Shown here: positions 39,411 through 48,986 of the stretch, in pieces
Layout: each line of letters starts with the position of its first letter
How positions within the stretch are numbered: the stretch's first letter is position 1
Source of the DNA: CALUOB01 sp944322305
GTDB taxonomy: Bacteria; Actinomycetota; Coriobacteriia; Coriobacteriales; Coriobacteriaceae
NCBI GenBank assembly: GCA_963931605.1
Contig: OZ007031.1
Location: 1,550,001-1,614,000 of the forward strand
Reading direction: 5' to 3'
Length of the DNA: 64,000 nt
Position numbers and translations under genes: made by a program
Notes under the pieces: model-generated
The model's input: the letters and a program-made list of their open reading frames with translations, nothing else
The model's database searches: none
What the model was told of the DNA's origin: nothing

Positions 39411-39960
39411 AAGCGAAAGCCTCACCGACACGGTGCCGACGAGCGAGAACCTCACCGGCACGGTGCCGCGGGGCGAGAACCTCACCAACACGGCGCCGTT
39501 GGGCAAAAGCTGAACCGATACGACACTGGCGGGCGAGAATTACACTGATACGACGTCTATGGGCGAGAATCACGTTGATACGAACGACGCGGGCGGAAGG
39601 GTAACTCGTACGAGCCGGCTTTTCGCCCACAACGAGCCCGGGCATCGAGCGACCTTGCAAAACACCTGGATTTCGGGCTGCCGGCGCATAACGCAGGACC
39701 TTTCTGGAAGCGATGGTCTTCGTATGAGTGCCCTTTTCGCGCATCGGCGTCGTATCAACTAAGTTTTCGCGCATCAGCTTCGTATGAACGCACTTTTCGC
39801 GCACGAGCCTCGTATCAACCGGATTTTCGGGCACCGCTCTCGTATCGGCGCAGTTCTCGCCCGCCAATGTCGTATCAGCAAGATTCTCGCGCGGCGCTCT
39901 CGTACCAGCGTGATTCTCGCCCGCCCATGCCGCACCGGGACACTTCTCACCCGCCGAACA
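39411..39960. repeat. Array 2: mirrored degenerate 30-nt repeats
   Basis: Left half: seven units beginning at 39411, 39441, 39471, 39501, 39531, 39561 and 39591 with (G)GGCGAGAA...GATACGA. Right half: eight units beginning at 39721, 39751, 39781, 39811, 39841, 39871, 39901 and 39931 with CGTATCA...TTCTCGCCC, in the opposite orientation. The register is exactly 30 nt throughout. About 100 bp separates the halves. Same unit as array 1. It ends about 205 bp before the SRAP gene. Confidence 0.88.
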
Positions 39961-40166
39961 GGGCGAGCGAGGGTAAGCGCGCCCATCTGTCCCCGCGCCC
40001 ATCTGTCCCGCCCCGTCGGGCAGCCCCCGCTCGCCTCCGCCGCCCCCGTCGGGCAGCCCGCTCCGTTGACCGCACTTGCCTCGTCGCCCGCCCGCGCTGC
40101 ATCGGCACGCGTACCGATCACCTATACTGGGTGCGACCCGAACGCGCTGCAGAGAGGAGGCCCGCC

Positions 40167-40850
40167 GTGTGCCACCACATGATGACGCCAAGCTTTGCGC
40201 AGGTCAGCGCCGCCATGAACGCGCGCAGCACCACGGGCCGCGCCACCGTGCCACCCGACAGCGCCGGATCGCTGGCGCCGCTTGAGCTCTTCCCCGGCGG
40301 ACAAGCGCCCATCTTGGTCCCCACCCCAGACGGCAGCCTGACTCCCGTCACCATGACCTGGGGATTTGAGACGCAGCACGGCGGGCGCAAACGGCTCGTC
40401 TTCAACACGCGCCTAGAGACCGCGCTGGAGCACGCGCGCTCAGGCCGCGGCATGTGGGCAAACACCATCGTGGGCGGCCGCTGCCTAGTGCCGGTGGGGT
40501 CGTTCTTTGAGTCCGACGACCGCCGCACCGTCAAGAACCCCAAAACCGGGCGCGCCCGACGCCTTGAACACCGCTTCACCCTGTCCGGGCATCGGGTCTT
40601 CCTGCTGGCGGCCGTTGCCGAGAACGGCCGCTTCTCCGTCGTCACCACCGCGCCGAACCGCAGCGTGGCCGGCATCCACAACCGCATGTCGCTGGTGCTG
40701 GGCCTTGGCGAGTCGTCCGTCTGGCTGGGACCGGATTTTGCCAGCCTGGCCGACCGATCGGGCATCGCGCTTAACGTCGAGGCCGAAACGGAGGCCGACG
40801 TCGAGAGCGGGTGCGGCACAGAGACCGACAGCGGAAGCGCCTCTGCTTAG
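40167..40850 (+). CDS. SRAP (HMCES/YedK-like) abasic-site protein
   Basis: 227 aa. The family crosslinks abasic sites in single-stranded DNA through Cys2, protecting replication forks. Here the GTG start is followed directly by TGC (Cys2), then MTWGFE, NTRLET, RCLVPVGSFFES and the IHNRMSLVL His motif, the expected active-site set. The GTG has AGAGAGGAGG upstream; in-frame upstream starts would bury Cys2 and add repeat-array sequence. The C-terminus is Glu/Ser-rich. Confidence 0.9.
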   Translation: MCHHMMTPSFAQVSAAMNARSTTGRATVPPDSAGSLAPLELFPGGQAPILVPTPDGSLTPVTMTWGFETQHGGRKRLVFNTRLETALEHARSGRGMWANTIVGGRCLVPVGSFFESDDRRTVKNPKTGRARRLEHRFTLSGHRVFLLAAVAENGRFSVVTTAPNRSVAGIHNRMSLVLGLGESSVWLGPDFASLADRSGIALNVEAETEADVESGCGTETDSGSASA

Positions 40851-40861
40851 GAGACCCCGTA

Positions 40862-40925
40862 CGGGATGGGGCGGACGGGCCGAAGCTGGCCCGCCCTGCC
40901 AAACGCACCCGTCCCCCCCCCCCAT
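40862..40925. repeat. T-family repeat remnant with a run of 12 C
   Basis: GCCAAACGCACCCGTCCCC... resembles the right arm of the T-family palindrome; its C tract is expanded to 12 at 40912-40923, immediately before the truncated TauE coding sequence. The tract is a likely site of slippage or miscalled length. Confidence 0.6.
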
Positions 40926-41516
40926 GGCTACACGCAGGCGCGCTCATAGGCGTGCAGGTTGGCCTGGTGCTGCCGGCCGAGGTGCTCACGCTGCTGCTGT
41001 ACCTGGTAGTGCTGGCCTCGGGCGTCTCCGCGCTCGTGCTCATGCGGCCCGCCCGCCCCACGGGCAACAAGGCGCGCGGCGGCAAGGACTGGGCAAGAAG
41101 AACCACTGCTACGGGCGCCACCACGGCCCCTGACCCCAGCGACACCTGCGCCCCCGCGCCCGCGCTTCTCGCCCTTATCGGCTTTGGCACCGCGGTGATC
41201 TGCGCGGCAACGCGCGCCGGCGGCCCCGTGCTCGTGGTGCCCGTCCTCATGCTTCTGGGCTTTGCGCCGTGCACGGCGGTGGGCATGGGGCTTCTGGACT
41301 CCGTGGCCATCGCGATCCCCTCGGCGATCGGCTACCTGGCGAGCCCCGCCATCGGAGGAGCCGTGTGGGCGCTGCTGCCGCTGGCGCTTGTCGCCCACGG
41401 CGCGGGCGTGGTGGTCGGCAGCGCCAACGCGCACCGCATCAACGCCGACGTCCTCAAAGCCGTGGTGGCGGCAGGCTCCATACTCGTTGCGCTGTCAAGC
41501 TTGCCGGCATGCTCTA
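40925..41516 (+). pseudogene. TauE/SafE-type anion exporter, truncated
   Basis: Clear TauE/SafE (DUF81) second half: LIGVQVGLVLPAEVLTLLLY, RAGGPVLVVPVLMLLGF, AVGMGLLDSVAIAIPSAIGY and DVLKAVVAAGSILVALSSL. The first half (about 120 residues) is missing; a repeat remnant occupies its place. The frame has no stop after the last helix and runs on over the next gene in another frame, so the 3' end is also damaged. I see no ribosome site. Remnant of a sulfite or organosulfonate permease. Confidence 0.65.
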
Positions 41517-41604
41517 AGTACGCAAGAATGGGGCGGGGCCGCCTTGCCCGCACGCAGGGCAGCCCGCCGAAACGTCCGATCCGCCCACGACATGAGGAGC
41601 CCCC

Positions 41605-42273
41605 ATGCAGCTTCCCGGCTTGGTCACCATCACCCCCGAGACGCCCGACGCGCTGGAGCGCGCGGCCGACGTCATCGGTGCGAGCTTTTTGGAGGAGCAG
41701 TGGTTCGCCACCTGGCTCGAGGCGCTTGACGAGCTCGACACGCCGGCCGAGCGACGCGCCGAGCTGTTGCGCGCGCTCATCTACGACGACCTGGCGGCGC
41801 ACGCCCCTTACCAAGGCGCTTACCTGATGAAAGACGGCACAGCAGCCACCGGCGCCTACCGGTACTCCGAGCTTGGCGGCACCACGCACGACGAGCTCGA
41901 GGCCCAGCCCGCCCCCACCTTCGAGGCGCTAGCCACCCCGGAAGAACAGCGCGTGCTCGCTGCGCGCGAGAAGGTCATGGCGCCGGTTTCGGTGTTCGAC
42001 TGGTCGCGCAAGCTGGAGAACGAGGGCGACCACATCTACTTCTACGCGTGGGCCGTCGACCCCGCGGCGCGCGGCAAAGGCTCGCTGCGCCGCCTGCTCG
42101 AGCCGTTCTTCGCCTACGCCGACGAGCACGGCCTCAACTGCTACCTGGAGTGCTACACCGAGCGACTTCAGAGCATGTACGAGCACTTTGGCTTCGAGCT
42201 CATCGACACGCTGACCTGCGACGCCGTGCCGCTGGTTGAGCGTCGCATGGTGCGCCGCGCCCAGACGGCGTAA
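41605..42273 (+). CDS. GNAT-family N-acetyltransferase
   Basis: 222 aa. The acetyl-CoA site is in AWAVDPAARGKGSLRRLLEP (R/QxxGxG/A variant) and the C-terminal strand CYTERLQSMYEHFGFELI is typical. The substrate is unknown. ATG with GAGGAGCCCCC upstream. It is followed by a stem and T4. Confidence 0.85.
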   Translation: MQLPGLVTITPETPDALERAADVIGASFLEEQWFATWLEALDELDTPAERRAELLRALIYDDLAAHAPYQGAYLMKDGTAATGAYRYSELGGTTHDELEAQPAPTFEALATPEEQRVLAAREKVMAPVSVFDWSRKLENEGDHIYFYAWAVDPAARGKGSLRRLLEPFFAYADEHGLNCYLECYTERLQSMYEHFGFELIDTLTCDAVPLVERRMVRRAQTA

Positions 42274-42318
42274 GAGCTCGCCGCCACAGGCGGGCACGAG
42301 CAACAGAGGCGCGTGTGA

Positions 42319-42345
42319 GCGGCCTCTTTACGGAGGGGCCGTTTT
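42319..42345 (+). terminator. Probable terminator after the GNAT gene
   Basis: CGGCC...GGCCG stem with a mismatched centre followed by TTTT, 46 bases past the stop and between convergent genes. Confidence 0.4.
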
Positions 42346-42392
42346 CGTGGAGCAACGAGGCACCGGTGCGGGCAGAGGCTCCGGGCAGGCCG

Positions 42393-45038
42393 TTACCTCT
42401 CTGCCGTTGTGCGCGCGGGCGAGAAGCCCTCGATCACCCGCAGATAGCCGCAAAAAGCCAAGCGGTCGAGAAGCGCACCCGCGTTACGCGCCACGCCGCG
42501 CGCCGTAGGAGGCCGGCGGCGGGCAAGGTGGGCGACAAGCACCTCCCCCAGCTCGCGGTACCGCCGGAGCGCGGCGGCCCGCTCGGCCGCCGAGACGCCG
42601 TGTTGGCTGAACGCCGCTTGAGCTGCAAGGTCAACCAGCTCCTGAGCCGCGGCCACAACGCCAACGGCGCCGACATCGCCGCCCAGCTCGCCGCCGAGCG
42701 CTTGGGCAAACCCAAGCTCGTAGCCAGAAGCACACCCGCGAGCCACGCCGGCACGGTGCAGCAGGTGCATCATCCGCGCCAGCAGCCCGTCCGGCGCCAG
42801 GAGCGCAACACGTCGGCGCACCGCCATGCGCCAGGCAGCAAGCCCCGCGCATGCAGCTGCCACAGCACCGGCAGCCGACACCGCAGCACGCACCGCAGCC
42901 TGTTCCCACGCGCGAGCAAGCCACCGCGCCACCTCTTCAAGCGCCGCGCCCAGTCCGGCCAGCGGCCCGCCCGCATCGGCGGTATCCGCGTCGCCGTCCT
43001 TATCGCCCGCCGCATCGACGCTGTCCGCCTGGCCGTTCTCGCGCGCTGCCGGCTCCTCCGCATCCGCCGCCGCGCGCTCCTCGTCCGCCTGCGCGTCCGC
43101 AACGCTTGCCGCCGGCTCGTCCTCAGGGGCCGCAGACGAGGCCGCCGCAGGCGTCACCTCAACCGGCACCCAACCCACGTTCTCAACGAAAATCTCGACC
43201 CACGCATGCTGCTGCAGGTCCGAAAGCGTCGCCTCAAAGCGCTGGCCCGTACCCGTTTCCCCGTCTAAGGCCACCAAGCCCTTGTCCGCGCCGGTCAGCG
43301 CGCCCTCCTCCGACACCGTTCGCTGCGCAAACATCCGCGCCGGCGCCGCATACCCGCACGCATAGCGCGCGGGCACCCCGTACAGCCGCAGCAGCAGCGT
43401 AGCGGCCGAGGCAAACTGCTGGCAGTACCCCGCGTGGCGCGTGAACAAGAACTCATCCACGATGTCCCCGCTACCCGTTGCCTCACCGGGCGTACGCGTG
43501 TACGCGGCCCGCTCGGCCAGCAGTTGGCGCACCGCGTCAACCGCCGCCAATGCGTCACCGCCGTCCACGGGATTCTCGGCCGCCAACGCTGCAAGCCGCG
43601 GCACCAGCTCTTCCGGTACGTCCAGGTATGTTGCGCGCGCATACCGCTCAAGCACCGCCAGGCGCGCTTGGTACACGGCCTGCTGGCTGGCGGAAAGCGT
43701 CCCCGGCACCGCCAGCGCCTCGGCAGGCGAGAAGAACGTGTACGTCAGGGTCCCCGCCGCGCCGGGAACGCCGTGGGAGTAATACGGCACGGGCTGGTCG
43801 CCGCCCTCAATGCGCTCCACCGCGATCGTATGCGCTCGGTACGCTTCAGACGCCCCGCTGATCACGTAGGCCGAGGAGCCCCAGCCCATCGACTGACCCG
43901 ACGCCAACGCCGCGTCATCGCCGAGCAGCGCGGCCTCCAGCGCGTCGGACTGCAGGTTTCGCGCCTCGAGCAGCGTCACACCCGTGCCGTCGCTGTCGCG
44001 GGCCGGATGCTCAACCAGGTAGTCGGCCAGGCCGTTCTCGTCCTCGGCCCAAGCGTCGCCCACGTACGCACCGCCGGTGAACTGCTTGAGGTACACGGTT
44101 TCCTGCGGCTCGGCGAGCAGCTGCACGTTCAGCCACGACGTACCGTTGGCGTAGTTGTTCCCACGCGATACCGCGCCGAGCGACTCGGTGGCACCCGCCG
44201 CAAGCTGTCGGCCGCCCATCACCATGCGCTGCACGCGATCCGTAACGCGGGAGGCCTGCGCCACCGTGCGAGCGAGCACCGGTGTGTTCTGCAGGCAGCT
44301 GAAAAGCGCCGGGGTGGCAAGCGCGGCCACCAGCGCCACCGCGAGCCCCGCCAGCTCCACATGCCCGTCCGCGCAGGTACGGGCCCGGTGGCCGCTTGCG
44401 CGCATAACCTGTTGGGCGATAACCCCTGCTACCAGGAAAAACGTTACGTATGCCAGCTGCTGCAGGCTGGGATCGAGCCCCACCGCGCTCTCCGCGCATG
44501 CCAGGGCGATAAACCCCACGCGCGCAAGCCACCCGAGCGGCGCCACGCTCAGGGAACCGTACAGCGCAAGCGAGCACAGCGCAGCGGCAGGCGCGGCCAC
44601 CAGGCTGGCGTCCATGCCGAACAGCCCCTCGCGCCAGGGAACACCGCCCATCCACGCGCTGTACGCCACGCGCTCAAGCTGGGGCACAAAGGCGTCGCGC
44701 GCAAGGTGGGCCAGGGCAACGTTCATCGCCAAGGCGATAAGCGCGCCCACAGCTCCCGACCGGCCGCGCAGCCGCATCGCCGTGATGCATGCCGCAGGAA
44801 GCGCCACGCCCGCAAGCAGGGCGGATGGCGCCACGCTCACGTCTATGGCCGCCGCGCCCGCGTCCAACAGCGCGAGCACCCCGGCGGCAACTGCCAGCGT
44901 AGGAAGCGCCGCCCAGGCAAGGACGGATGCGCGATTGGCACGGGACGGGCGGTCGGCGGACGCGCGGCGGCCAGTGTGGGGCAGGCAGCCGGCGGACGCG
45001 CGGCGGTCGGTGGCGCGGCTTGTGCTCCTCACAGCCAT
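42393..45038 (-). CDS. Transglutaminase-like membrane protein (TgpA type)
   Basis: 881 aa. N-terminal block of about seven helices (residues 40-260), an extracellular transglutaminase-like domain, a Glu/Ala/Asp-rich stretch, one more helix near 730 and a C-terminal DUF4129-like tail. Catalytic Cys in RHAGYCQQFASAATLLLR near 538 and His in QQHAWVEIF near 611; the third position reads GWVPVEVTP, Glu where Asp is usual. Last gene of moxR-DUF58-transglutaminase; starts 10 bases inside the DUF58 gene. The trio is widespread; function is unknown, perhaps envelope-related. Confidence 0.88.
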   Translation of the reverse strand: MAVRSTSRATDRRASAGCLPHTGRRASADRPSRANRASVLAWAALPTLAVAAGVLALLDAGAAAIDVSVAPSALLAGVALPAACITAMRLRGRSGAVGALIALAMNVALAHLARDAFVPQLERVAYSAWMGGVPWREGLFGMDASLVAAPAAALCSLALYGSLSVAPLGWLARVGFIALACAESAVGLDPSLQQLAYVTFFLVAGVIAQQVMRASGHRARTCADGHVELAGLAVALVAALATPALFSCLQNTPVLARTVAQASRVTDRVQRMVMGGRQLAAGATESLGAVSRGNNYANGTSWLNVQLLAEPQETVYLKQFTGGAYVGDAWAEDENGLADYLVEHPARDSDGTGVTLLEARNLQSDALEAALLGDDAALASGQSMGWGSSAYVISGASEAYRAHTIAVERIEGGDQPVPYYSHGVPGAAGTLTYTFFSPAEALAVPGTLSASQQAVYQARLAVLERYARATYLDVPEELVPRLAALAAENPVDGGDALAAVDAVRQLLAERAAYTRTPGEATGSGDIVDEFLFTRHAGYCQQFASAATLLLRLYGVPARYACGYAAPARMFAQRTVSEEGALTGADKGLVALDGETGTGQRFEATLSDLQQHAWVEIFVENVGWVPVEVTPAAASSAAPEDEPAASVADAQADEERAAADAEEPAARENGQADSVDAAGDKDGDADTADAGGPLAGLGAALEEVARWLARAWEQAAVRAAVSAAGAVAAACAGLAAWRMAVRRRVALLAPDGLLARMMHLLHRAGVARGCASGYELGFAQALGGELGGDVGAVGVVAAAQELVDLAAQAAFSQHGVSAAERAAALRRYRELGEVLVAHLARRRPPTARGVARNAGALLDRLAFCGYLRVIEGFSPARTTAER

Positions 45039-46294
45039 AGCCCACGCTCCCTCGCCGCGTCTTCCACGCCGTGGGACGAGAAGCGCGCGATAACCGTACC
45101 GTCGCGTACGAGCGTGCCGTCCGAGCGCACCTCGAGCACGCGCGCCGCGTCGGGTGCACCGGATGTTTCCGGCGACAGGCCGTAGGCGCCGGTGTAACCC
45201 GACGCCGCAACGTCTGTGCCGGCGCTGCCGGCACCCGCGTCGCTCGCCGCCGCAACGAACGCGCTTGGACCGACCGCCGCTGAGCCACTCCCGCCGGCGC
45301 TCTTCTCCCCCGCCGTTTGAACTGCCGCAGCAACTGCGCCGGCATCGCCCGCGAGCCGCGCCGTCGCAGCCACTAGGCACTCGATCTCCTCCACCACCGC
45401 GTCGGCTGCACCGGGAGCGATCGCGCGCCATTGTGCCGGGGTTTTATCGCCCACCCATACCTGCGCTGTTACCGCGCAGGCAACGCCGGCATGCTCCATG
45501 CCGCGCAGCACGGCGGCCGTTGCTTCCAGCACCGCGCCCAGCCGCTCGGGGTCGCGGTCTGCCACGTTGCCGCAATCCACGCGCAGCACCGCGGAACGCG
45601 GCGCCTCCGGCTCAAACGTGCGCGTCATCACCTCGTCCGTGCGGGCGGAGAGCTTCCAATGGATGGCGCGCGGATTGTCGCCGGGCCGATACGGGCGCAC
45701 GTCGGCCACGTCGGGCGGCTCAGGCGCGCCGCCGAGCGTCGCTCCCAACCCGGCAGACGAGTCCGCCGTCCCCGCCGCATGCACTTCGAGCGCCGACCCC
45801 GCCGGCATAACCAGCAACGTTGTCTCAGCCGCGCCGCCTTCGCGCATGCGGAACAACCCCAACGCGTCGCGCACTGCAACCGGGCCCGCAACGATCTCGA
45901 GCGGCCCCGCGCAGTACACCGCGCCCAGCGTGAACGCCTGCTGCGCGCAGCCAGGAGCGCGCCACCGCCCCGGAACTGCAGTGCGCACCGTGGCCGAGCA
46001 GATAACGCTGCCCCACAGGTTCCGCGCGACAAGCGGGATCTCGCAACAAAAGGCTGGCACCGGTGCGCGGTTCTCGACCACCAGCGCGGCACGTCCCGCA
46101 GCCCCGGCGGCAACGCGCGAAGACGCGAGTTCAAAACGCAGGGAGACGCTGCGACGCAGCAGCAGAACCTGCACCAGGCACAGCAGCAGAGCGGCCGCTT
46201 CGGCCAACAGACAAAACGCCGCCAACTCGGAACGCAAGGCCCCGGCCGCGGCAAACGTTGCCGTCATCAGCACTATGTAGGCAGCCAGCCGCAC
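45029..46294 (-). CDS. DUF58 domain protein
   Basis: 421 aa. Two N-terminal helices, then a von Willebrand-like DUF58 domain with the hallmark RPYRPGDNPRAIHWKLSAR near 200. A long Ala/Gly-rich segment (about 330-380, including AGEKSAGG) breaks the C-terminal part. The GTG start is 10 bases after moxR, and the end overlaps the transglutaminase gene. Usually works with MoxR ATPases. Confidence 0.87.
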   Translation of the reverse strand: MRLAAYIVLMTATFAAAGALRSELAAFCLLAEAAALLLCLVQVLLLRRSVSLRFELASSRVAAGAAGRAALVVENRAPVPAFCCEIPLVARNLWGSVICSATVRTAVPGRWRAPGCAQQAFTLGAVYCAGPLEIVAGPVAVRDALGLFRMREGGAAETTLLVMPAGSALEVHAAGTADSSAGLGATLGGAPEPPDVADVRPYRPGDNPRAIHWKLSARTDEVMTRTFEPEAPRSAVLRVDCGNVADRDPERLGAVLEATAAVLRGMEHAGVACAVTAQVWVGDKTPAQWRAIAPGAADAVVEEIECLVAATARLAGDAGAVAAAVQTAGEKSAGGSGSAAVGPSAFVAAASDAGAGSAGTDVAASGYTGAYGLSPETSGAPDAARVLEVRSDGTLVRDGTVIARFSSHGVEDAARERGLWL

Positions 46295-46304
46295 CGCTCA
46301 GCGC

Positions 46305-47675
46305 TCACAGACGCCGCGGGCGAGAAGACCGCCGACCCACGCGACCGGTATCGCCGGGGCTCTCGGTGCCCCCGGGGGCGCGCCCGCCTACGCGGTTATC
46401 GCCCAGCGCCGCCGGCGCATCCGCCGCGCGCCCTTCCCGCCCATGCGGTGCAGCCGCCTTCGATCCTGGCGCAGGTACCGGCACCGCTGCAAGCACCTGC
46501 CCCAGAACCGCCTCGGCATCCAGCCCCTCGGCGCGCGCCTTGGGCCCCAGCACCACGCGATGGCGCACTGCCGCCACGAACACGTCCGCCACGTCAGCCG
46601 GCACCACGTAGTCGCGCCCCGCAAGCCACGCCGCGGCGCGCGCCATACGCACGATGTCTATGCTCGCGCGCGGGCTCGCCCCCAGTGCCAGCAGCCCCGG
46701 CACCGCCCGGCGCGTGGCCCGCACCAGGTCAACGGCATAGCCCAGCAGGGTTTGGTGCACAAAGATCTGCTCCGCCGCACGCTGCGCCTCCGCGATCTCC
46801 CCCGGACCCACAACCGCCTCAAGCCCCGCTGCGCGGCCCGCCAGCCTGTCGCTGCGCGCCAGCTCCATCTCGCTTGCGCGGTCGGGGTACCCCAGCGAAA
46901 GCGACGCCATGAAACGGTCGGCCTCGGCGTGCGGCAGCGGCTGCGTGCCCTCCGCGCCCAGCGGATTCTGCGTCGCCACCACGAAAAACGGTTCCGGCAG
47001 CGGACGGGTCACGCCGTCCACGGTAACCTGGCGCTCCTCCATGGCTTCGAGCAGCGCCGCCTGCGTTTTGGGCGAGGTTCGGTTGAGCTCGTCGGCCAGC
47101 AGCAGGTTGCAGGCAAGCGCGCCGGGCTGGTAGGCAAAATCGCCGGTTTCGCGCCGGTACAGCGTGAAGCCGGTGAGGTCGCTCGGAAGCACGTCAGGCG
47201 TGAACTGCACGCGCCGCCACGAAAGCCCGGTGAGCCGCGCCAGCGCAACCGCAAGCGTTGTCTTGCCCACGCCGGGAACATCTTCCAACAACACGTGACC
47301 GCCGGCGACCAGTACGGCAAGCACGTGGCGCACCGTTTGCTCTTTGCCCAAAACCACCTGGTTCAGGGAGAGAAGCACCTGGTTGAGCGCACGGCACAGC
47401 CGGCTGCCGGGATCGGCGGAACGAGCGGTTGCGCCCGGGCGAGCAGCGGGCGCTTCGCGTGCGCTTGGGCCTTCGCCGGCCGTTCTGCGTGCGTCGGGAT
47501 TATCGCCGGCCGTCCCGCGCGCGGTTGGGCCGTGCGCGCGTAAACGGGCACCGGGCGCGTCGGCGAACGTCTCGCGCGCGCTAGCGGCGCGCGCATCGGA
47601 ATCGCGCGTGTCCGTACCGTAGCGCATGGGCCGAGAGGTCGAAGAGGATTGAGAAGGCGTACGCGCAGTGTCCAT
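46305..47675 (-). CDS. MoxR-family AAA+ ATPase
   Basis: 456 aa. After a low-complexity N-terminal extension of about 95 residues come Walker A GVGKTTLAVAL near 133, LLADELNRTSPK (Walker B), ATQNPLGAEGT (sensor) and a C-terminal lid. MoxR ATPases act as chaperones for partners such as DUF58 proteins. The ATG at 47675 has AAAGGGG upstream. The extension contains two units of the 30-nt core (AGDNPDARRTAGEGPSA). First gene of the operon. Confidence 0.92.
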   Translation of the reverse strand: MDTARTPSQSSSTSRPMRYGTDTRDSDARAASARETFADAPGARLRAHGPTARGTAGDNPDARRTAGEGPSAREAPAARPGATARSADPGSRLCRALNQVLLSLNQVVLGKEQTVRHVLAVLVAGGHVLLEDVPGVGKTTLAVALARLTGLSWRRVQFTPDVLPSDLTGFTLYRRETGDFAYQPGALACNLLLADELNRTSPKTQAALLEAMEERQVTVDGVTRPLPEPFFVVATQNPLGAEGTQPLPHAEADRFMASLSLGYPDRASEMELARSDRLAGRAAGLEAVVGPGEIAEAQRAAEQIFVHQTLLGYAVDLVRATRRAVPGLLALGASPRASIDIVRMARAAAWLAGRDYVVPADVADVFVAAVRHRVVLGPKARAEGLDAEAVLGQVLAAVPVPAPGSKAAAPHGREGRAADAPAALGDNRVGGRAPGGTESPGDTGRVGRRSSRPRRL

Positions 47676-48131
47676 ACGCAACCCCTTTCGGCAAGGAAGC
47701 GCGAGCAAGCTTGGCGCGCAACCAGCTGGACGCCCGCTCCCGGCGGGCTGACGGCAAAATGCGCGCGCTTGGTTATCATCATACCCCGCATGACGCCGCG
47801 CCACGCATAGGGCCACACGCATGGGGCCGCACGCAGGCACCGTGCATGGGCCGCGCACAGGCGCGCGTAGGCACCGCGCATGGAGCCGCGCCGCATCTGC
47901 CCGTGCGCCAGCTGACGCTGCGCACTCGCGCGCGCATCTTCGGCATGCCCGCCGCTTAAACGTCATCTAAAATGACAGCAAGCGGTTTCTTAGCGGTTCT
48001 TTTCGCGAGCAGGGCAGCTTTTGGCCGCTCGTTTTACCCAGCAGGTGCAAAAGCCCCCATCACTCGCCCTGCTCGGCAGATTCAAGCCGCGCCGCCACGT
48101 GTTTGCCGCCACGCGCATGAAAGGAGGGTCC
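47676..48131. other. Divergent gap between moxR and the DUF218 gene
   Basis: 456 bases with no credible gene. It holds short direct repeats (variants of GCATGGGGCCGC between 47780 and 47895) and a GTCAT...ATGAC palindrome near 47962 that could serve the DUF218 promoter. Confidence 0.4.
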
Positions 48132-48947
48132 ATGGGCTACATGCTTGTCGTCATCGCTGCCGTGTGCGCGGCCTATGGCACCGCTATCCTCGTCACGCGC
48201 ACAGGATCGCACTCCTACCGCCTGTGGTACTACGTCGCCGCGGCCGCCTTGGTTCCGGGCATCCTGCTGCTGCCCCCTGTGCGTGCCGCGCTGCCCGACC
48301 CGCTGCGTCTCCTTGTCACCGCGCTTGGCGCAACGGTGCTTCTCGCCCTGGGGGTGCTTGCGGTGCTGAACGTCCGCGTGATGGCGGCGGCGCATCCCTC
48401 CGCACCCCGCAACCTGGATGTTCTGATCGTCCTCGGCGCGCAGGTGCTTGCAAACGGCGAACCCTCGCGCGTGCTGGCGTTTCGCCTGGAAGCGGCGCTG
48501 GCATATCTTCAAAAGAACCTGCGCACGCTGGCGGTGGTTTCCGGCGGGCAAGGCCCCAACGAACCGTGCTCCGAGGCGGACGCCATGGCAGCGTGGCTCG
48601 CCGCCCGCGGCGTCGACCCTGCGCGCATCCTGCGGGAGGATCGCTCAACCACCACGGCGGAGAACCTCGCGTTTTCCCGTCGCGTTATCACGGAGGCAAT
48701 GGACGCGGGCCGCTTGCCGCAGCCGCAGCACGCGGATCCCGCAAGCCCGGGCTGCACTGCCCCTGCCGTCCACGTCGGCATCGTCACCAACACGTTTCAC
48801 CTGTACCGCGCGCTGCTTACCGCGCATCGCCAGGGCATCAGCCCTGCGTGGGGCATCGCCGCGCCTTCGACCCCGTGGCGTCTGCCGCACAACCTGCTAC
48901 GAGAGACCCTCGGCCTGGTAAAGAACCGCCTGCAAGGGAATCTCTAG
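48132..48947 (+). CDS. DUF218 (YdcF/SanA-like) membrane protein
   Basis: 271 aa. Three N-terminal helices, then a DUF218 domain: LDVLIVLGAQVLANGEPSRVL, VVSGGQGPNE and EDRSTTTAENLAFS, and VGIVTNTFHLYRAL. The family is tied to envelope polysaccharide or vancomycin barrier phenotypes, but its reaction is unknown. I chose the ATG at 48132 for its AAGGAGGGTCC site. It converges on the LysE gene, separated by hairpin R copy 5. Confidence 0.87.
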   Translation: MGYMLVVIAAVCAAYGTAILVTRTGSHSYRLWYYVAAAALVPGILLLPPVRAALPDPLRLLVTALGATVLLALGVLAVLNVRVMAAAHPSAPRNLDVLIVLGAQVLANGEPSRVLAFRLEAALAYLQKNLRTLAVVSGGQGPNEPCSEADAMAAWLAARGVDPARILREDRSTTTAENLAFSRRVITEAMDAGRLPQPQHADPASPGCTAPAVHVGIVTNTFHLYRALLTAHRQGISPAWGIAAPSTPWRLPHNLLRETLGLVKNRLQGNL

Positions 48948-48952
48948 CGAAA

Positions 48953-48985
48953 TGCGCCAAACTAGGCCGTGCCTAATTTGGCGCA
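48953..48985. repeat. Hairpin R, copy 5, between convergent genes
   Basis: TGCGCCAAACTAGGC / GCCTAATTTGGCGCA with loop CGT; one G-T type mismatch. It begins 6 bases after the DUF218 stop and ends 2 bases before the LysE stop, so it probably serves both genes as a 3'-end structure. Confidence 0.85.
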
Positions 48986-48986
48986 T

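Noticed and set aside
37105..39960. CRISPR arrays
   Set aside because: No exact repeat alternates with unique spacers; both cores and gaps drift, the units are contiguous, orientation flips and no cas genes are present.
39867..40166. N-terminal extension of the SRAP gene
   Set aside because: It is array 2 DNA; the active-site Cys must be residue 2, which fits the GTG at 40167 with AGGAGG.
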